Shown here: piece by piece, positions 21,700 to 34,274 of the stretch | Position numbering within the stretch: position 1 is the first letter of the stretch | Layout: each line of letters starts with the position of its first letter | Assembly: GCA_014529385.2 (NCBI GenBank) | Contig: CM043964.1 | Coordinates: forward strand, 107,014,087-107,078,086 | Origin: Adiantum capillus-veneris | Lineage: Eukaryota > Streptophyta > Polypodiopsida > Polypodiales > Pteridaceae | Direction: 5' to 3' | DNA length: 64,000 nucleotides | Made by a program: the position numbers and the translations under genes | Notes under the pieces: generated by a model | Database searches by the model: none | Told to the model about the DNA's origin: nothing | The model's input: the letters and a program-made list of their open reading frames with translations, nothing else

Positions 21700-23454
21700 C
21701 TATTTAGTGGTAGTCTCGCTCGCTACGGAGGAAGAGCTACTGGATGCAAAATCTGTATCCGCTGACACCTCTCCATAAACCGTACAGTTATCCACTAAGT
21801 ACAATGCTTCTCTCGTCACTTGCTCGAAACTTGTACAAGCTTTCAAGTGCAAGTCCTTCTTGAGAGTGTCGTTCCTCAGTCCCTCAATAAAGAGAACAGA
21901 TAGTCTTTCATCTTGTGGTTGTTCACGTACTGGACATCTCTCAATGTATTGTTTGAAGCGAAGTGAAGCTTCCTTCACTTTTTCGTGTTCTCTCTGTTTA
22001 AAAGCATATATTTGTGAGACCGTATTGTGCTTAATCCCTTGTTTTGAGAATTCCTCAGCAAACTCTCTTAGCAAATGGTCAATGTCATGGAATCCCCCTA
22101 TGTTCAGTGGTTGAAACCATGTCAATGCCGTACCTTCTAGAGTAAGACCAAATCCCTCGTATTGTGTATGGAAATCTGTTATCTTCTCAGCTCTTAAGAC
22201 TTGCTTAAAGAGTGACACATGTGCATACGGATCTCCCGAACCACCATACTTCTTTGGCATACACTTCGCTACTTGAGATGGTCTCATACGTCTATGGTCT
22301 GCTACCAATCTCATTGCTCCTGTGTCCCGGCTAAAGCTTTCTCTAGCATCATGGACTTCATGGGTTACCCTTGTCGGTTCCCCCGCCCTGAATCTACTAC
22401 TAGGAGGTAAATGTGATGGTTCCGCTTCGAACCTTGGACCTGGAGTGGTATACGTGGGGATTGGAACTACACTACCTCGATTCGTATCCATTGACTCTCT
22501 GGAATGTAATGATCCCATTGGTCCGGGCTTCGAGTACTGAGGTTGACTGAAAGAGTCAGCAGCCTGAGTTCTTTGTCCTCCTGTCGTCATTGGGTTTTGC
22601 ACTCCATTTGTTGGTGTTGGTCTTTGTGAGCTAGAAGTAACATAATACTGATGTAGTGGTCCCCCAAAGTATGTATATCCTTCTAATTCTTTCTTGCCCA
22701 TTGTTGAGTATTGCCTCCCATACTTGTCGTAAGCGGCAATTTTCACTTCCGATCCCTCTGTGTAGGTAAAGACATAAAGTCTTTTTTGGTCTGTCAACTC
22801 TCCGGTGTAGGGTTCTTCACATCTATAATAGAGATCTTTCTCCCCATTATTATATTTATATAGCCCCACATAGATGTTATCAGTGTTGATCCTTGTAGTT
22901 TCATTCTCTCTTCTTAACCTCGCATCAGGGAAGTTCATTATTGGTGCTTTCTCCTCAAGTTCTTCATCTACTTTGGCTTTGGTGCCCATCAATCCCCACT
23001 TGTCCACAATGTTAGGGTTTAGGACTACCAAGTACATGGTACCCTCGTCATCTAGATATCTATCTCCGCTATAGCTCACAGGCACTAAGTCCTTGAACTC
23101 ACTAGGTCTCTCCTCTATCTTTACACAATAGCGGTCCATTCCATCTTTGTAGATCTTGGCACCTTGCTCATTGTCGTACTGGTATTTTATGAACAATAGC
23201 TTCACTGTGGCGGAAGGGTTTGATGATCCTGCTGCCATATTTTCTCTGTTGTTCAGGTTCAAGTGTTCCAAGTGTTCAGTGAAAATCTCGTAAGATCTCT
23301 CCAAAGAAGTATCAGAGACACTTCCTTCAAAGATCGGCTCTAATGGTTGCACCCAACTTTGGTTTACACTTCCCTCGGTTGATATGACACTTGCTGGTTC
23401 CCCTTGTTTTGGTTGGTTATTCTGGAGGTTCCTGCCCGATCTCAAATTCATCAA
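21700..23454 (-). CDS. gag: E2 Gag with N-terminal extra domain
   Basis: 584 codons, fully open. After MMNLRSGRNLQNNQ comes an extra region at about residues 80-265, rich in Tyr and acidic residues (LLFIKYQYDNEQGAKIYKDG, LYVFTYTEGSEVKIAAYDKY), then a Pro/Ser/Arg-rich spacer. The retrotransposon gag domain is at about 390-560 (MPKKYGGSGDPYAHVSLFKQ, LEGTALTWFQPL, VSQIYAFKQREHEKVKEASL, CPVREQPQDERLSVLFIEGL). The extra N-terminal domain is not one I recognise in other Gag proteins. The start is the first Met of the frame. The stop at 21700 is probably secondary. Confidence 0.85.
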   Translation of the reverse strand: MMNLRSGRNLQNNQPKQGEPASVISTEGSVNQSWVQPLEPIFEGSVSDTSLERSYEIFTEHLEHLNLNNRENMAAGSSNPSATVKLLFIKYQYDNEQGAKIYKDGMDRYCVKIEERPSEFKDLVPVSYSGDRYLDDEGTMYLVVLNPNIVDKWGLMGTKAKVDEELEEKAPIMNFPDARLRRENETTRINTDNIYVGLYKYNNGEKDLYYRCEEPYTGELTDQKRLYVFTYTEGSEVKIAAYDKYGRQYSTMGKKELEGYTYFGGPLHQYYVTSSSQRPTPTNGVQNPMTTGGQRTQAADSFSQPQYSKPGPMGSLHSRESMDTNRGSVVPIPTYTTPGPRFEAEPSHLPPSSRFRAGEPTRVTHEVHDARESFSRDTGAMRLVADHRRMRPSQVAKCMPKKYGGSGDPYAHVSLFKQVLRAEKITDFHTQYEGFGLTLEGTALTWFQPLNIGGFHDIDHLLREFAEEFSKQGIKHNTVSQIYAFKQREHEKVKEASLRFKQYIERCPVREQPQDERLSVLFIEGLRNDTLKKDLHLKACTSFEQVTREALYLVDNCTVYGEVSADTDFASSSSSSVASETTTK

Positions 23455-23616
23455 TTCCCCTAAGCTTTAACTTTTCCGTCTCAGCAATTTGTTTTCCCCA
23501 AGTTTTTGTGGCCAGAATTGATCCAAACTGATTGATACTTGGTCAATTGTTTAATCTTGTCAGTTGGACAACTTCTGTTTCATCAAGTGAGAATTTTGTT
23601 GCAGTTATGCTGAAAA

Positions 23617-23640
23617 AGACATTATACGCGTATGATGTCT
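23617..23640. repeat. E2 leader palindrome 1
   Basis: 24 bp centred on ATACGCGTAT with one mismatched pair in the arms. Confidence 0.9.
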
Positions 23641-23898
23641 TTTTTTCACAGATTTGGACAATTTTGGTTATACTCACTCTCAGTAGCCCCCTTATGCTCT
23701 GTCCACTCACAAAATTCAGTTTGAACTCTGTTTGAGCAAGTTATGGCTAATTTAGGCTTTTCTTGACAATTTTCCGCTTTTAACTTGTTTTTTGGGTCAA
23801 TTGTGATCCAAATGGGATGAAACTTGAAATATAACCTCTAGACAGCTATTACAATGGATCTGTGTTGGCAAAGTATCAAAATATGTCCAAAATTAGGT

Positions 23899-23928
23899 AA
23901 AAGACATCATACGCGTATGATGTCTTTT
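23899..23928. repeat. E2 leader palindrome 2 (perfect, 30 bp)
   Basis: A perfect 30-bp palindrome. Left arm AAAAGACATCATACG, right arm its exact reverse complement. Confidence 0.95.
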
Positions 23929-24023
23929 TCATCAATTTGGGTCAAAACTTGATATTTATGCTTCTTACAGTGCTTGTAACAATCTTGTCAGGTCAGATAT
24001 CAAAAATAAGCAGTGGATGTGCT

Positions 24024-24053
24024 AAAAGACATTATACGCGTATGATGTCTTTT
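24024..24053. repeat. E2 leader palindrome 3
   Basis: 30 bp, the same as palindrome 2 except for one mismatched pair (ATTATACG in the left arm). Confidence 0.93.
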
Positions 24054-24310
24054 GTCCCAGATTTTGACTATTCTTGGTTTTAAGCCTTATCCAATGTTTA
24101 TAATTGAGTTTCAAGTGTTTTTGTCAGGTTTGAATGTAAAAACAAGATCTGAATCCAAACTTTCCTATTCTTTGCGTTTCTTGGGCTCCGACTTGTCTTT
24201 TTGGGTTTCTTTGAGTGTTAATGCTCTTGTTTTAAGTTGAAATTAGGGTATAACCCCCCTTTTGAACACTCTGGTAAAGTCAAAATTTTTGTTTTGGTCT
24301 CTGTTGGTCA

Positions 24311-24340
24311 TTTAGACTTCATACGCGTATGATGTCTAAA
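24311..24340. repeat. E2 leader palindrome 4
   Basis: 30 bp with outer TTTAGAC...GTCTAAA arms and one mismatched pair. Its outer three bases on each side changed in a paired way relative to copies 2 and 3 (AAA/TTT to TTT/AAA), keeping the dyad. Confidence 0.93.
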
Positions 24341-24855
24341 GTTGCAGATTTCCAGTTTTTTGGCACAGAATCCTTCCTAAAGCTTTCTCTAGTGCTCAAC
24401 AACTCCCAGATACACAAAAAAATTCTCTGACTTTTGTTTATTGCAAGTTTCACTACTAACTCGACGGTTTAGTGATCTAACATGCAATCAACCATATCAA
24501 GCAAATACTCCAATGATTACTAGCTCTAGATCAGGATCAAATGAAGTCCTACCTAAGCTATTCCTAATCATAAAATGGGTTTGGTAATTGTGACTTTAAA
24601 GAGATCCACTGCCACTCACGGACTAGCAAATTCTTCTTCTATCAACAACTACTCAACACCAACAGAACAACAAACAATTCTAAGCTAAACTAAAAATACT
24701 GTCAACACGGAAGACCCAGGAATACCCCACTTCCTAAGATCTCTCGAGATCTTCGGAGTCCACCACTCCTAGATCTTTTCTAACTAAAGTATACAAAGTA
24801 GTTTATACGACTCACCTCGTAGGATTAGTCTAAGGTCACCTACTAAGGGCTCTCG

Positions 24856-24873
24856 TCCCCGGCAGCGACGCCA
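24856..24873 (-). promoter_or_regulatory. E2 internal duplicate primer binding site
   Basis: The minus strand reads TGGCGTCGCTGCCGGGGA, close to the tRNA-Asp PBS. It follows the partial LTR at 24876 after a two-base gap. Confidence 0.8.
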
Positions 24874-25441
24874 AATGTTAAGGCGGTTACGCCGCTAGCG
24901 GAAGCTAAATAGCGAGAACTCAACCAACAACAAAATTTGTTAGACGAGGACGGAGCTTGACCCGCAGGCGCATGGAAACAACTAGGTGGGTGTCAAATCA
25001 CCTACTCGACCTTCTAATGACAATCACTACTAAGGAAATCAAATCTAAGTTCTAGAATACGCAAGTGACTGAAATCCGTACTACGAACGAATGCTATACG
25101 AAACAAGATCTAGAATCATTGAATCGATCTCAAACTCAAGGGGAAGTCTATACACTAGGTAAGAACAACACCCTAAAGACTTGAACTGCAAAATCAACCT
25201 ATAACCACTCCGTGCGGTAAACGCGTATGAAGACAGGCCAAAAAATACAGGTGATCGAAACTTGACCCCGATGGTACCAATGTGTAGCTCTACTCGTTGT
25301 GGTTCTATAGATATGCTGCACACTCCATTCCGACACACGAGTTGGAAGAAAACTCACACCGAAGCTCGTAGGAACTTACCACACATAGAAGCCGATAGCA
25401 CGCACTCTTGGTATGTGTGCGTAGCTCTCGCCGTTGCTAAC

Positions 25442-26729
25442 TCCAAACTTTCCTATTCTTTGCGTTTCTTGGGCTCCGACTTGTCTTTTTGGGTTTCTTT
25501 GAGTGTTAATGCTCTTGTTTTAAGTTGAAATTAGGATATAACCCCCCTTTTGAACACTCTGGTAAAGTCAAAATTTTTGTTTTGGTCTCTGTTGGTCATT
25601 TAGACTTCATACGTGTATGATGTCTAAAGTTGCAGATTTCTAGTTTTTTGGCACAGAATCCTTCCTAAAGCTTTCTCTAGTGCTCAGCAACTCCCAGATA
25701 CACAAAAAATTTCTCTGACTTTTGTTTATTGCAAGTTTCACTACTAACTCGACGGTTTAGTGATCTAACATGCAATCAACCATATCAAGCAAATACTCCA
25801 ATGATTACTAGCTCTAGATCAGGATCAAATGAAGTCCTACCTAAGCTATTCCTAATCATAAAATGGGTTTGGTAATTGTGACTTTAAAGAGATCCACTGC
25901 CACTCACGGACTAGCAAATTCTTCTTCTATCAACAACTACTCAACACCAACAGAACAACAAACAATTCTAAGCTAAACTAAAAATACTGTCAACACGGAA
26001 GACCCAGGAATACCCCACTTCCTAAGATCTCTCGAGATCTTCGGAGTCCACCACTCCTAGATCTTTTCTAACTAAAGTATACAAAGTAGTTTATACGACT
26101 CACCTCGTAGGATTAGTCTAAGGTCACCTACTAAGGGCTCTCGTCCCCGGCAGCGACGCCAAATGTTAAGGCGGTTACGCCGCTAGCGGAAGCTAAATAG
26201 CGAGAACTCAACCAACAACAAAATTTGTTAGACGAGGACGGAGCTTGACCCGCAGGCGCATGGAAACAACTAGGTGGGTGTCAAATCACCTACTCGACCT
26301 TCTAATGACAATCACTACTAAGGAAATCAAATCTAAGTTCTAGAATACGCAAGTGACTGAAATCTGTACTACGAACGAATGCTATACGAAACAAGATCTA
26401 GAATCATTGAATCGATCTCAAACTCAAGGGGAAGTCTATACACTAGGTAAGAACAACACCCTAAAGACTTGAACTGCAAAATCAACCTATAACCACTCCG
26501 TGCGGTAAACGCGTATGAAGACAGGCCAAAAAATACAGGTGATCGAAACTTGACCCCGATGGTACCAATGTGTAGCTCTACTCGTTGTGGTTCTATAGAT
26601 ATGCTGCACACTCCATTCCGACACACGAGTTGGAAGAAAACTCACACCGAAGCTCGTAGGAACTTACCACACATAGAAGCCGATAGCACGCACTCTTGGT
26701 ATGTGTGCGTAGCTCTCGCCGTTGCTAAC
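25442..26729 (-). repeat. E2 tandem duplication, unit 2
   Basis: Second copy of the 1,288-bp unit. Its LTR part is contiguous with the rest of the full 5' LTR (26730-27168). Its palindrome at 25599-25628 has lost the central CpG (CGCG to CGTG). Confidence 0.92.
26144..26161 (-). promoter_or_regulatory. E2 primary primer binding site (tRNA-Asp-like)
   Basis: The same 18-nt PBS as at 24856-24873, two bases inside the full 5' LTR (26164-27168). Confidence 0.85.
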
Positions 26730-26787
26730 ACAATGGCGGTGTTGCTTCTCCAATGGAGGCTCCGTAGCTCGCGTAGCAAGTAGATAA

Positions 26788-26789
<2 letters not shown>

Positions 26790-26880
<91 letters not shown>
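26790..26880. repeat. (CT)n microsatellite in the E2 LTR
   Basis: About 91 bp of CT; (GA)n in the transcribed sense, starting about 70 bp downstream of the TATA box. Confidence 0.97.
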
Positions 26881-26882
<2 letters not shown>

Positions 26883-26950
26883 ACACAGTCACGGCGCTCA
26901 AAAACTCACTTTGAGTAAAAACTGAATCCCTTTAGGTTACAAAACTTTGG

Positions 26951-26960
26951 CTTATATACC
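26951..26960 (-). promoter_or_regulatory. TATA box of the E2 LTR
   Basis: The minus strand reads GGTATATAAG, located between the LTR outer end and the (GA)n tract as expected for the U3/R boundary. Confidence 0.55.
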
Positions 26961-27173
26961 TTAGCCTTGGAGGTGAGAACATCTCTAACTAATTACATCG
27001 GCAAGTGAAATTACTTCGGATTTACAAGCTGGAAACTCAATTGAGTCCCGTTACTTAATGAATGGCTCAATTCAAAATCAATGTCGGAAAGACATTTATT
27101 ACAATCAATGGTTACAATAATGATGAGTGTGAGCAAAAATGTGGGTGTGATCCTCTGCTGGCTCAACATATGA

Positions 27174-27453
27174 TTTAGAGGATGTCCACACCAATAATGA
27201 GGCAGAGTATCTCACTCTACATTTGGGTTTAAAGCAGTGCATAGAGTTTGGCATTTCAAGGTTGGTGGTGAAGGGAGATGCATTGCTAGTCATCAAGCAA
27301 CTACTAGGCCAATGGCAGGTAAAGCGCGATTCCTTGAAGCATTGGTTCTTTTCCATCAAAAAGATGTTGAAGTCTTTTGAAGAAGTCCAATTCAAGCATG
27401 TGAGGAGAGAGCAGAATCAAGAGGCGAATCAGCTAGCTAGCAGCAAAGTGTAA
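27174..27453 (+). pseudogene. pol: E1 second RNase H, C-terminal part
   Basis: Continues the domain cut at 15114: EDVHTNNEAEYLTLHLGLKQ, then VVKGDALLVIKQLLGQWQVK and HVRREQNQEANQLAS. Catalytic-type residues are visible: FDG (before E2), E in NNEAEY, D in KGDALL, with NQEAN in the position of the last acidic/Asn motif. This is the plant Tat-lineage extra RNase H and appears intact apart from the E2 insertion. Confidence 0.9.
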
Positions 27454-27474
27454 GTACATGTTGCAGGTTTATAT

Positions 27475-28769
27475 GTGGCCCCAGCCACTTATGCAGGTAG
27501 AGAGACTCTTAAGGAGATTGAAGGCTTTTTGAGTACAGGGCAATGTTCAGAGGGTTTGTCCAAGCTACAAAAGAGAAGAGTGGTGCAAAAGGCCCGCAAA
27601 TTCACACTGGTAGGTGAGGATCTCATGAACTACGAGCGTGACGGAGTGCTTAGAAGGGTGATGTACAAAGAGGAGATAGGAATGGTGTTGGAGCAATGTC
27701 ATGAAGAGAGCAGACATCAGAGCAAAGATCAAGTTCTGTTTCGAGTGCTTAGAGCGGGCTTTTGGTGGCCTTCCATTGTGAAGGATGTGCATTACTGGTG
27801 CAAGACGTGCCACGAGTGTCAGACTATAGGTGAAAGACGACTGGTAGCGGAGTCACAGGGCGCCATCATTGCACAAAGCGCCTTTGAAAAGTGGGGTCTG
27901 GATGCAATAGGCCCTCTCCCAAAGTCTACTAGTGGTAAGAAGTACGTGGTGGTAGCCATTGACTACCTTACAAGGTGGGTTGAGGCAAAAGCAGTGAAAG
28001 AAGTAAATGCTAGTGTTGTGGCTCAGTTTGTGTTTGATAATATCTGTTGCCGCTTTGGTGTTCCATGGGTGTTAGTTTTTGATAGGGGTCATGGGTTTAG
28101 AAGCAAGCTCATGAGCGCATTAGTGGAAAACTTAAAGATTCAGCATAGGTTTTCCTCACCCTATCACCCCCAATGCAATGGTCTAGTCGAGAGTGCAAAT
28201 GGTCAAATCGTCAAGATGTTAACGAAGCATGTGTACAAGCAGGAAGCTGAGTGGGAAGAAAATCTAGAGAAGTGTCTGTGGGCGTATAGAACATCTTATA
28301 AAGTGGCTACAAACTTCACTCCATTCGAACTTGTCTATGGTAAGGAGGCGGTGTTGCCAGTGCATGCACAGCTAGGTGCCTTAAAGGGTATGTGGCGTAT
28401 CAATGCCACTCAACAAGGAGTTATATAGGATCGGATAGCCAGCTTGGAGGCTTTGCAGATGGACAGAGTGGCAGTGGCGGACTACTACGTGAAGCAGAGA
28501 GAGAAGAGGGTTGCCAAGTTCAATCAAAACCTGCCAGACAAGAAGATAGAGGAAGGAGACCTGGTCATGCCAAGTATGAAAGCTACCTGGATTTCACATT
28601 CCAGAAGAAGTTCAAGAAGAAGTGGACGGGTCCATATAAAGTGAAGAAGGCCTTTCCGAATGGGACATATCAACTAGTAAGGGAAAATGGCAAGCTTCTT
28701 AGGAACAGGGTGAATGGTGTGCGACTCAAATTGTATTTCGAGAGGGGTCTAGTGCCTGAAGTGCAGTAG
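27475..28769 (+). pseudogene. pol: E1 integrase (one stop, one frameshift)
   Basis: The zinc-binding region has CHEESRH and CKTCHEC. The core has D in WGLDAIGPL, D in VFDRGHGF and E in LVESANGQ, so the DDE triad is present. The frame is open to TAG 28426-28428 (QQGVI-stop-DRIASLEAL) and continues in phase to about 28570, where a frameshift moves the C-terminal part (KKWTGPYKVKKAFPNGTYQL) to another frame ending at 28769. No chromodomain, as expected for the Tat lineage. Confidence 0.9.
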
Positions 28770-28948
28770 ATTATAGTCAAGGGGGGTGGGCAACCCACCT
28801 AAAGCATGCAGTGTGTGAACGAAAAAAGATGAAGCTTTGTACATAGCCTATACATACAGTTATGGTTTTGCGAGTTCTTTTTATCGTCAGTTTGGTGTGC
28901 CAGTTTTAAAGTTTTGTACATATGCTTTTGGTCGAACATAAATGTTCG

Positions 28949-28968
28949 ACGAGGGGGCTGGGCAACGA
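28949..28968 (+). promoter_or_regulatory. E1 polypurine tract
   Basis: GACGAGGGGGCTGGGCAACG(A) ends against the 3' LTR start at 28969. A second purine-rich run, AAGGGGGGTGGG, lies at about 28779. The tract would prime plus-strand DNA synthesis. Confidence 0.7.
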
Positions 28969-31216
<2,248 letters not shown>

Positions 31217-31960
31217 GCGTGTCAACCATCCACTGAGTTTGGCGTGTTGGTTAACTATCCCACTGCAAATCGATTACCGTTATGCCTGGCACTCGAGCTT
31301 CGATGGAGATGCGGAGTTTGTCTAGTTGTGCTTGGAGCTCTTCTTCTTCTGTCGTCCAGTAATAAGTGAACCCTTCTAGGCATTCATCCATCCACAAAAG
31401 TTTAGGGGTTTCGGTCTTGTAAACTAGAGGGTTTCTTGAAAGGGTCCTCGGTGGGGGTGCCAAGAAAATGATGGCCGGAAATGACATGCCATATGGGGTG
31501 GCCTCTACACCACACATAGCCTGAACATCCCCAAGAATCACCTCAAGGTAGGAGTGATCCTATAGGTAGGAAGGGGCACCACCTAGCATAAGTGAGGCTA
31601 GGACACAAACATACATGACCTAGGATAGCAAACTTGAAATGCCCTCTAGGTAATCAACATGAAATGGTGGTGTAACAAACATCCACATGTAAAGAAATGC
31701 CTGATCTCTAGTCATTAGTGTGTGCACGAGGGAGGTATGTGTAAAGCTGGGAATAGGGCACACTGACTGGCGGGAGATACTGCACATGATGGAGCACAAG
31801 CAGGGCGATATACAAGAGACGAAACATCCCGTAATAGTGAGAGATCAAAATAGAGAATGGACCCCAAAGATCAAAACAACATTGCACCCTTTATTGGCAA
31901 TGATGATACTTACAAGTGGAGATCTTGTTGATTACAAACCTGGCTCTTAGCATTAGGGAT
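31217..31960 (-). pseudogene. Decayed minus-strand ORF of unknown family, right flank of E1
   Basis: One minus-strand frame reads from about 31900 to 31251 with stops near 31620 and 31560. Visible strings are MTRDQAFLYMWMFVTPPFHV, LASLMLGGAPSYL, AMCGVEATPYGMSFPAIIFL and TYYWTTEEEELQAQLDKLRI. The last part is acidic and helix-like. I recognise no domain; it could be an old retroelement gag-like protein or a host gene. E1 inserted at or near its end, and the minus-strand ORF remnant at 8547-9242 may be its continuation. Confidence 0.35.
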
Positions 31961-33133
31961 GCATCATGGAAGGTAGGCGCCATATGGTGCATGGCGAGGT
32001 TGAAGTTAGTGGGAAGGTTAGTTAGGGGAAAACATCAAGACGATGTGGCCACTGACGACATCAATCACCAACATCGAGAGCGGCCCAAGGTAGCATGGCA
32101 TTGATGCCTTCAATCCAAGCGCGCTCATGTTGCTTGGCGGAAGAGTAGTGACTACTTCACGTGCATAGAATGATCATGATCAATAACTCAACCATGATGT
32201 GGTGAATCATGGGGAGAATGGTGATGTTTCCAATGTTAAAATGCCCAAGCTTACAATCAAACATGATGCCATTAGCTCTCTAGCATGGGGTGCATTATGT
32301 GCTTAGTGGTGCTTACAATGTAGAGTGTATGGAGCTAGTGTGCTTCTCCTTCATTGGTGTCTTCTCTCTCGTGTGTGTTTTCTGTGCTAAGCGGAGGACT
32401 CTTTATATAGGCTTGAGAGGTCGTCCTTACCTATTGGTCATTGCAAATATCCTTTGGTTGTTGTAGAAGGTCTAGATGCCTCTCTAGTAAGAGAGATAGA
32501 GAGAGGAAAGAGTGGGGTGGGAGAGAGTTTGTTTACAATCCACTAGCCACGGCTAGGTTATTAGGGGAGAGTGGGGGTTTAGGGCATTTACAAAGGGTTT
32601 TGTCAATGGTTCGGGTTGTCAGTGTGAGGTTTTAGTGCTGTTGGAATCAGCTTTTGTTGTGAGAAGCCGAAATGTTATGTGTTACCTCCTTTCGGTGCTG
32701 GCCGGGGCGTGCCTTCGGCGCCACTTCTTGTTTTGGTGTTGGCGACGCGCAACTTGGCCTCCTTTTCTCCTTTGATGTTTATGTTGATAGTTTCCTTTTT
32801 TTTGTGAGTGCATATATGCGTGTGTGCATGTATGTGTGTATCTATGGTGTATATATGTTGTGAGTATGTATGTTGTGCACTGAATGCGTATGTTTAAGAG
32901 TGTGAGTATGTGCGTTTTATATGTGTCAGTGCATGTGTGTGTACGTGCATATATATACGGGATTGTGTGTGTGTATGTGGGTGAGTGTGTAGTGAATATA
33001 GTGTGTTGGTAGATGTGTGTGGGAATGGGAGTGTAATAGGATATTATATACATATATAACTACCTACGTGCAGGCTCAGAGAAACGGGGGGGATTATAGA
33101 AGGTCGCGAGCGAGCGGGGAGGTGGCGAGGGTG
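31961..33133. other. Non-coding region, TG-rich toward its right end
   Basis: No gene recognised. 32810-33050 is an irregular TG/TATG-rich stretch (GTGTGTGCATGTATGTGTGT and similar). No LTR boundary or PBS seen. Confidence 0.5.
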
Positions 33134-33138
33134 TGTGA
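33134..33138. repeat. Target-site duplication of E3 (left; partner 49078-49082)
   Basis: TGTGA on both sides of the element. Confidence 0.93.
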
Positions 33139-33459
33139 TGTAAAGAAAGAGAATGCAAGAGAGCTACACAAGACAAGCACACACCACACAGAGATGGAAA
33201 GCTTCTTCTTCTTCTCTAAGAAAAGAGAGTACAAAATGACTAAGTGCTAAAACTGAAAAGTAGCACATATGTACATGCGGTCACTAAGTGTGAACTCGCT
33301 ATAAGCGTACTAGGCTGGCACTATAACTGAAGTCTAGCTGTAGAATCACTGGCAGAGATCCTCCGTGTCGATCACCTAACGCGCCAGTGAGTAAATACCA
33401 TAAGCGGCCAAGACCCGTAGTGGATGCCAGCTCAAGATGTAGAGCTCGACATCTCAACA
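33139..33459 (-). repeat. E3 3' LTR
   Basis: TGTAAAG...CTCAACA on the plus strand, same length as its partner. Preceded in element sense by the polypurine tract at 33460-33475. Confidence 0.95.
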
Positions 33460-33475
33460 CTCCCCCTCGAGCTCT
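33460..33475 (-). promoter_or_regulatory. E3 polypurine tract
   Basis: The minus strand reads AGAGCTCGAGGGGGAG directly against the 3' LTR. Confidence 0.8.
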
Positions 33476-34269
33476 GCATGTCGCAGAGTCCAAGCATAGT
33501 CCGGAAACATCGAAGCTTCTCAGCTCCGAGGGCCTTGGTAAAGATATCCGCTATCTGCTCCTCTGTGCTGACGTAGACCAACTCGATGTCGCCCGCCAAC
33601 ACTCGCTCTCGAACATAGTGGTAATGGACCTCTATGAGCTTGGTCCTGGCATGGAACACTGGGTTCCTAGCCAACTGCATGCTGCTAAGGTTGTCACAAT
33701 GGATGACAATCTGCTAGTCCACCTGCACTCCCAAGTCCTCAAGTAATGTGCGTAGCCAAGCTACCTCGCACGCCGCAACTGCTGCACCTCTGTACTCGGC
33801 CTCTGTGCTCGATAAAGCAATCGTAGGCTGCTTTTTGCTGCTCCAAGTAACAGCAGCACTCCCAAAAGAGAACATGGAGCCACTCGTAGATCTCCTATCA
33901 ACAATGCTACCTGCCCAATCTGCATCTGTATACCCATACAATGCTAATGGCGCATCTGCTGCATAGAACAATGTGTTGTCAAGAGTCCCTTGCACATACC
34001 GAAATGTGCGTCGTACTCCATCCAAATGTGGCTTCCTCGGAAGCTGCATGAACTGACTCTCCAAGCCTACTGTGTAGCTCAAGTCTGGCCTCGTGATAGT
34101 CAAGTAGATTAGACTACCCACAATCTTCCTGTACATATTGACATCCTCAACAACATCACCCTTCTCTGCACTCAGCTTTGCATTCACATCCAAGGGAATA
34201 GAAATTGGCTTACAATCATCCATACCATACTTTGACAACATGTCCAAAGCATACTGTCTCTGTGACAGC
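33460..34269 (-). pseudogene. pol: E3 RT C-terminus and RNase H
   Basis: Copia motifs in order: WLSQRQYALDMLSKYGM, YRKIVGSLIYLTITRPDLSY, GYTDADWAGS (catalytic D), WSSKKQPTIALSSTEAEYRG (catalytic E), a stop at 33714-33716, then in phase IHCDNLSS (catalytic D) and the C-terminal TEEQIADIFTKALGAEKL. The upstream half of RT lies beyond the E4 insertion at 44982-45770. Confidence 0.93.
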
Positions 34270-34274
34270 CATAC
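34270..34274. repeat. Target-site duplication of E4 (left; partner 44977-44981)
   Basis: CATAC on both sides of E4; removing one copy restores the E3 reading frame. Confidence 0.95.

Larger units (their letters stand above)
23455..24153 (-). other. E2 leader proximal to gag, with palindrome array
   Basis: Non-coding. It carries CGCG-centred palindromes at 23617-23640, 23899-23928 and 24024-24053; a fourth lies at 24311-24340 inside the duplicated unit. The one nearest gag is 163 bp upstream of the gag start. Confidence 0.8.
24154..25441 (-). repeat. E2 tandem duplication, unit 1 (partial LTR + PBS + leader)
   Basis: 1,288 bp directly repeated at 25442-26729, with about six differences seen by eye. 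On the plus strand it contains 722 bp of leader including palindrome 4 and the PBS, then 566 bp of LTR starting TGTTAAGG. The LTR part lacks the TATA box and (GA)n. Confidence 0.92.
15115..27168 (-). mobile_element. E2: nested Ty3/gypsy retrotransposon with rearranged ends
   Basis: The 12,054-bp insertion starts TGTTAAGG, ends CTCAACA and is flanked by TATGA. Read on the minus strand: full 5' LTR, PBS, leader, a second partial LTR plus PBS plus leader in tandem, gag, zinc-knuckle region, protease, RT, RNase H, a duplicated zinc-binding module, an integrase core cut after DRGTQ, a 102-bp leader fragment and a partial LTR. RT/RNase H features (RWFIILLEFD, tRNA-Asp-like PBS, no chromodomain seen) fit the non-chromoviral plant group near Athila/Tat; there is no second RNase H. 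Exact lineage is uncertain. Confidence 0.93.
26164..27168 (-). repeat. E2 full 5' LTR (1,005 bp)
   Basis: On the minus strand it runs from TGTTGAGCC to CGCCTTAACA, with a TATA box at 26951-26960 and a (GA)n tract at 26790-26880. It is the only complete LTR of the element; the other two copies contain only 26164-26729. Confidence 0.92.

Noticed and set aside
23617-24340. Palindromes as transcription terminators or prokaryotic operators
   Set aside because: Plant nuclear context; no T-tract rule or operon applies.
26729-26730. Partial LTR copies of E2 starting exactly at the transcription start
   Set aside because: The breakpoint is roughly 220 bp downstream of the TATA box and beyond the (GA)n tract, so it does not coincide with the expected cap site.
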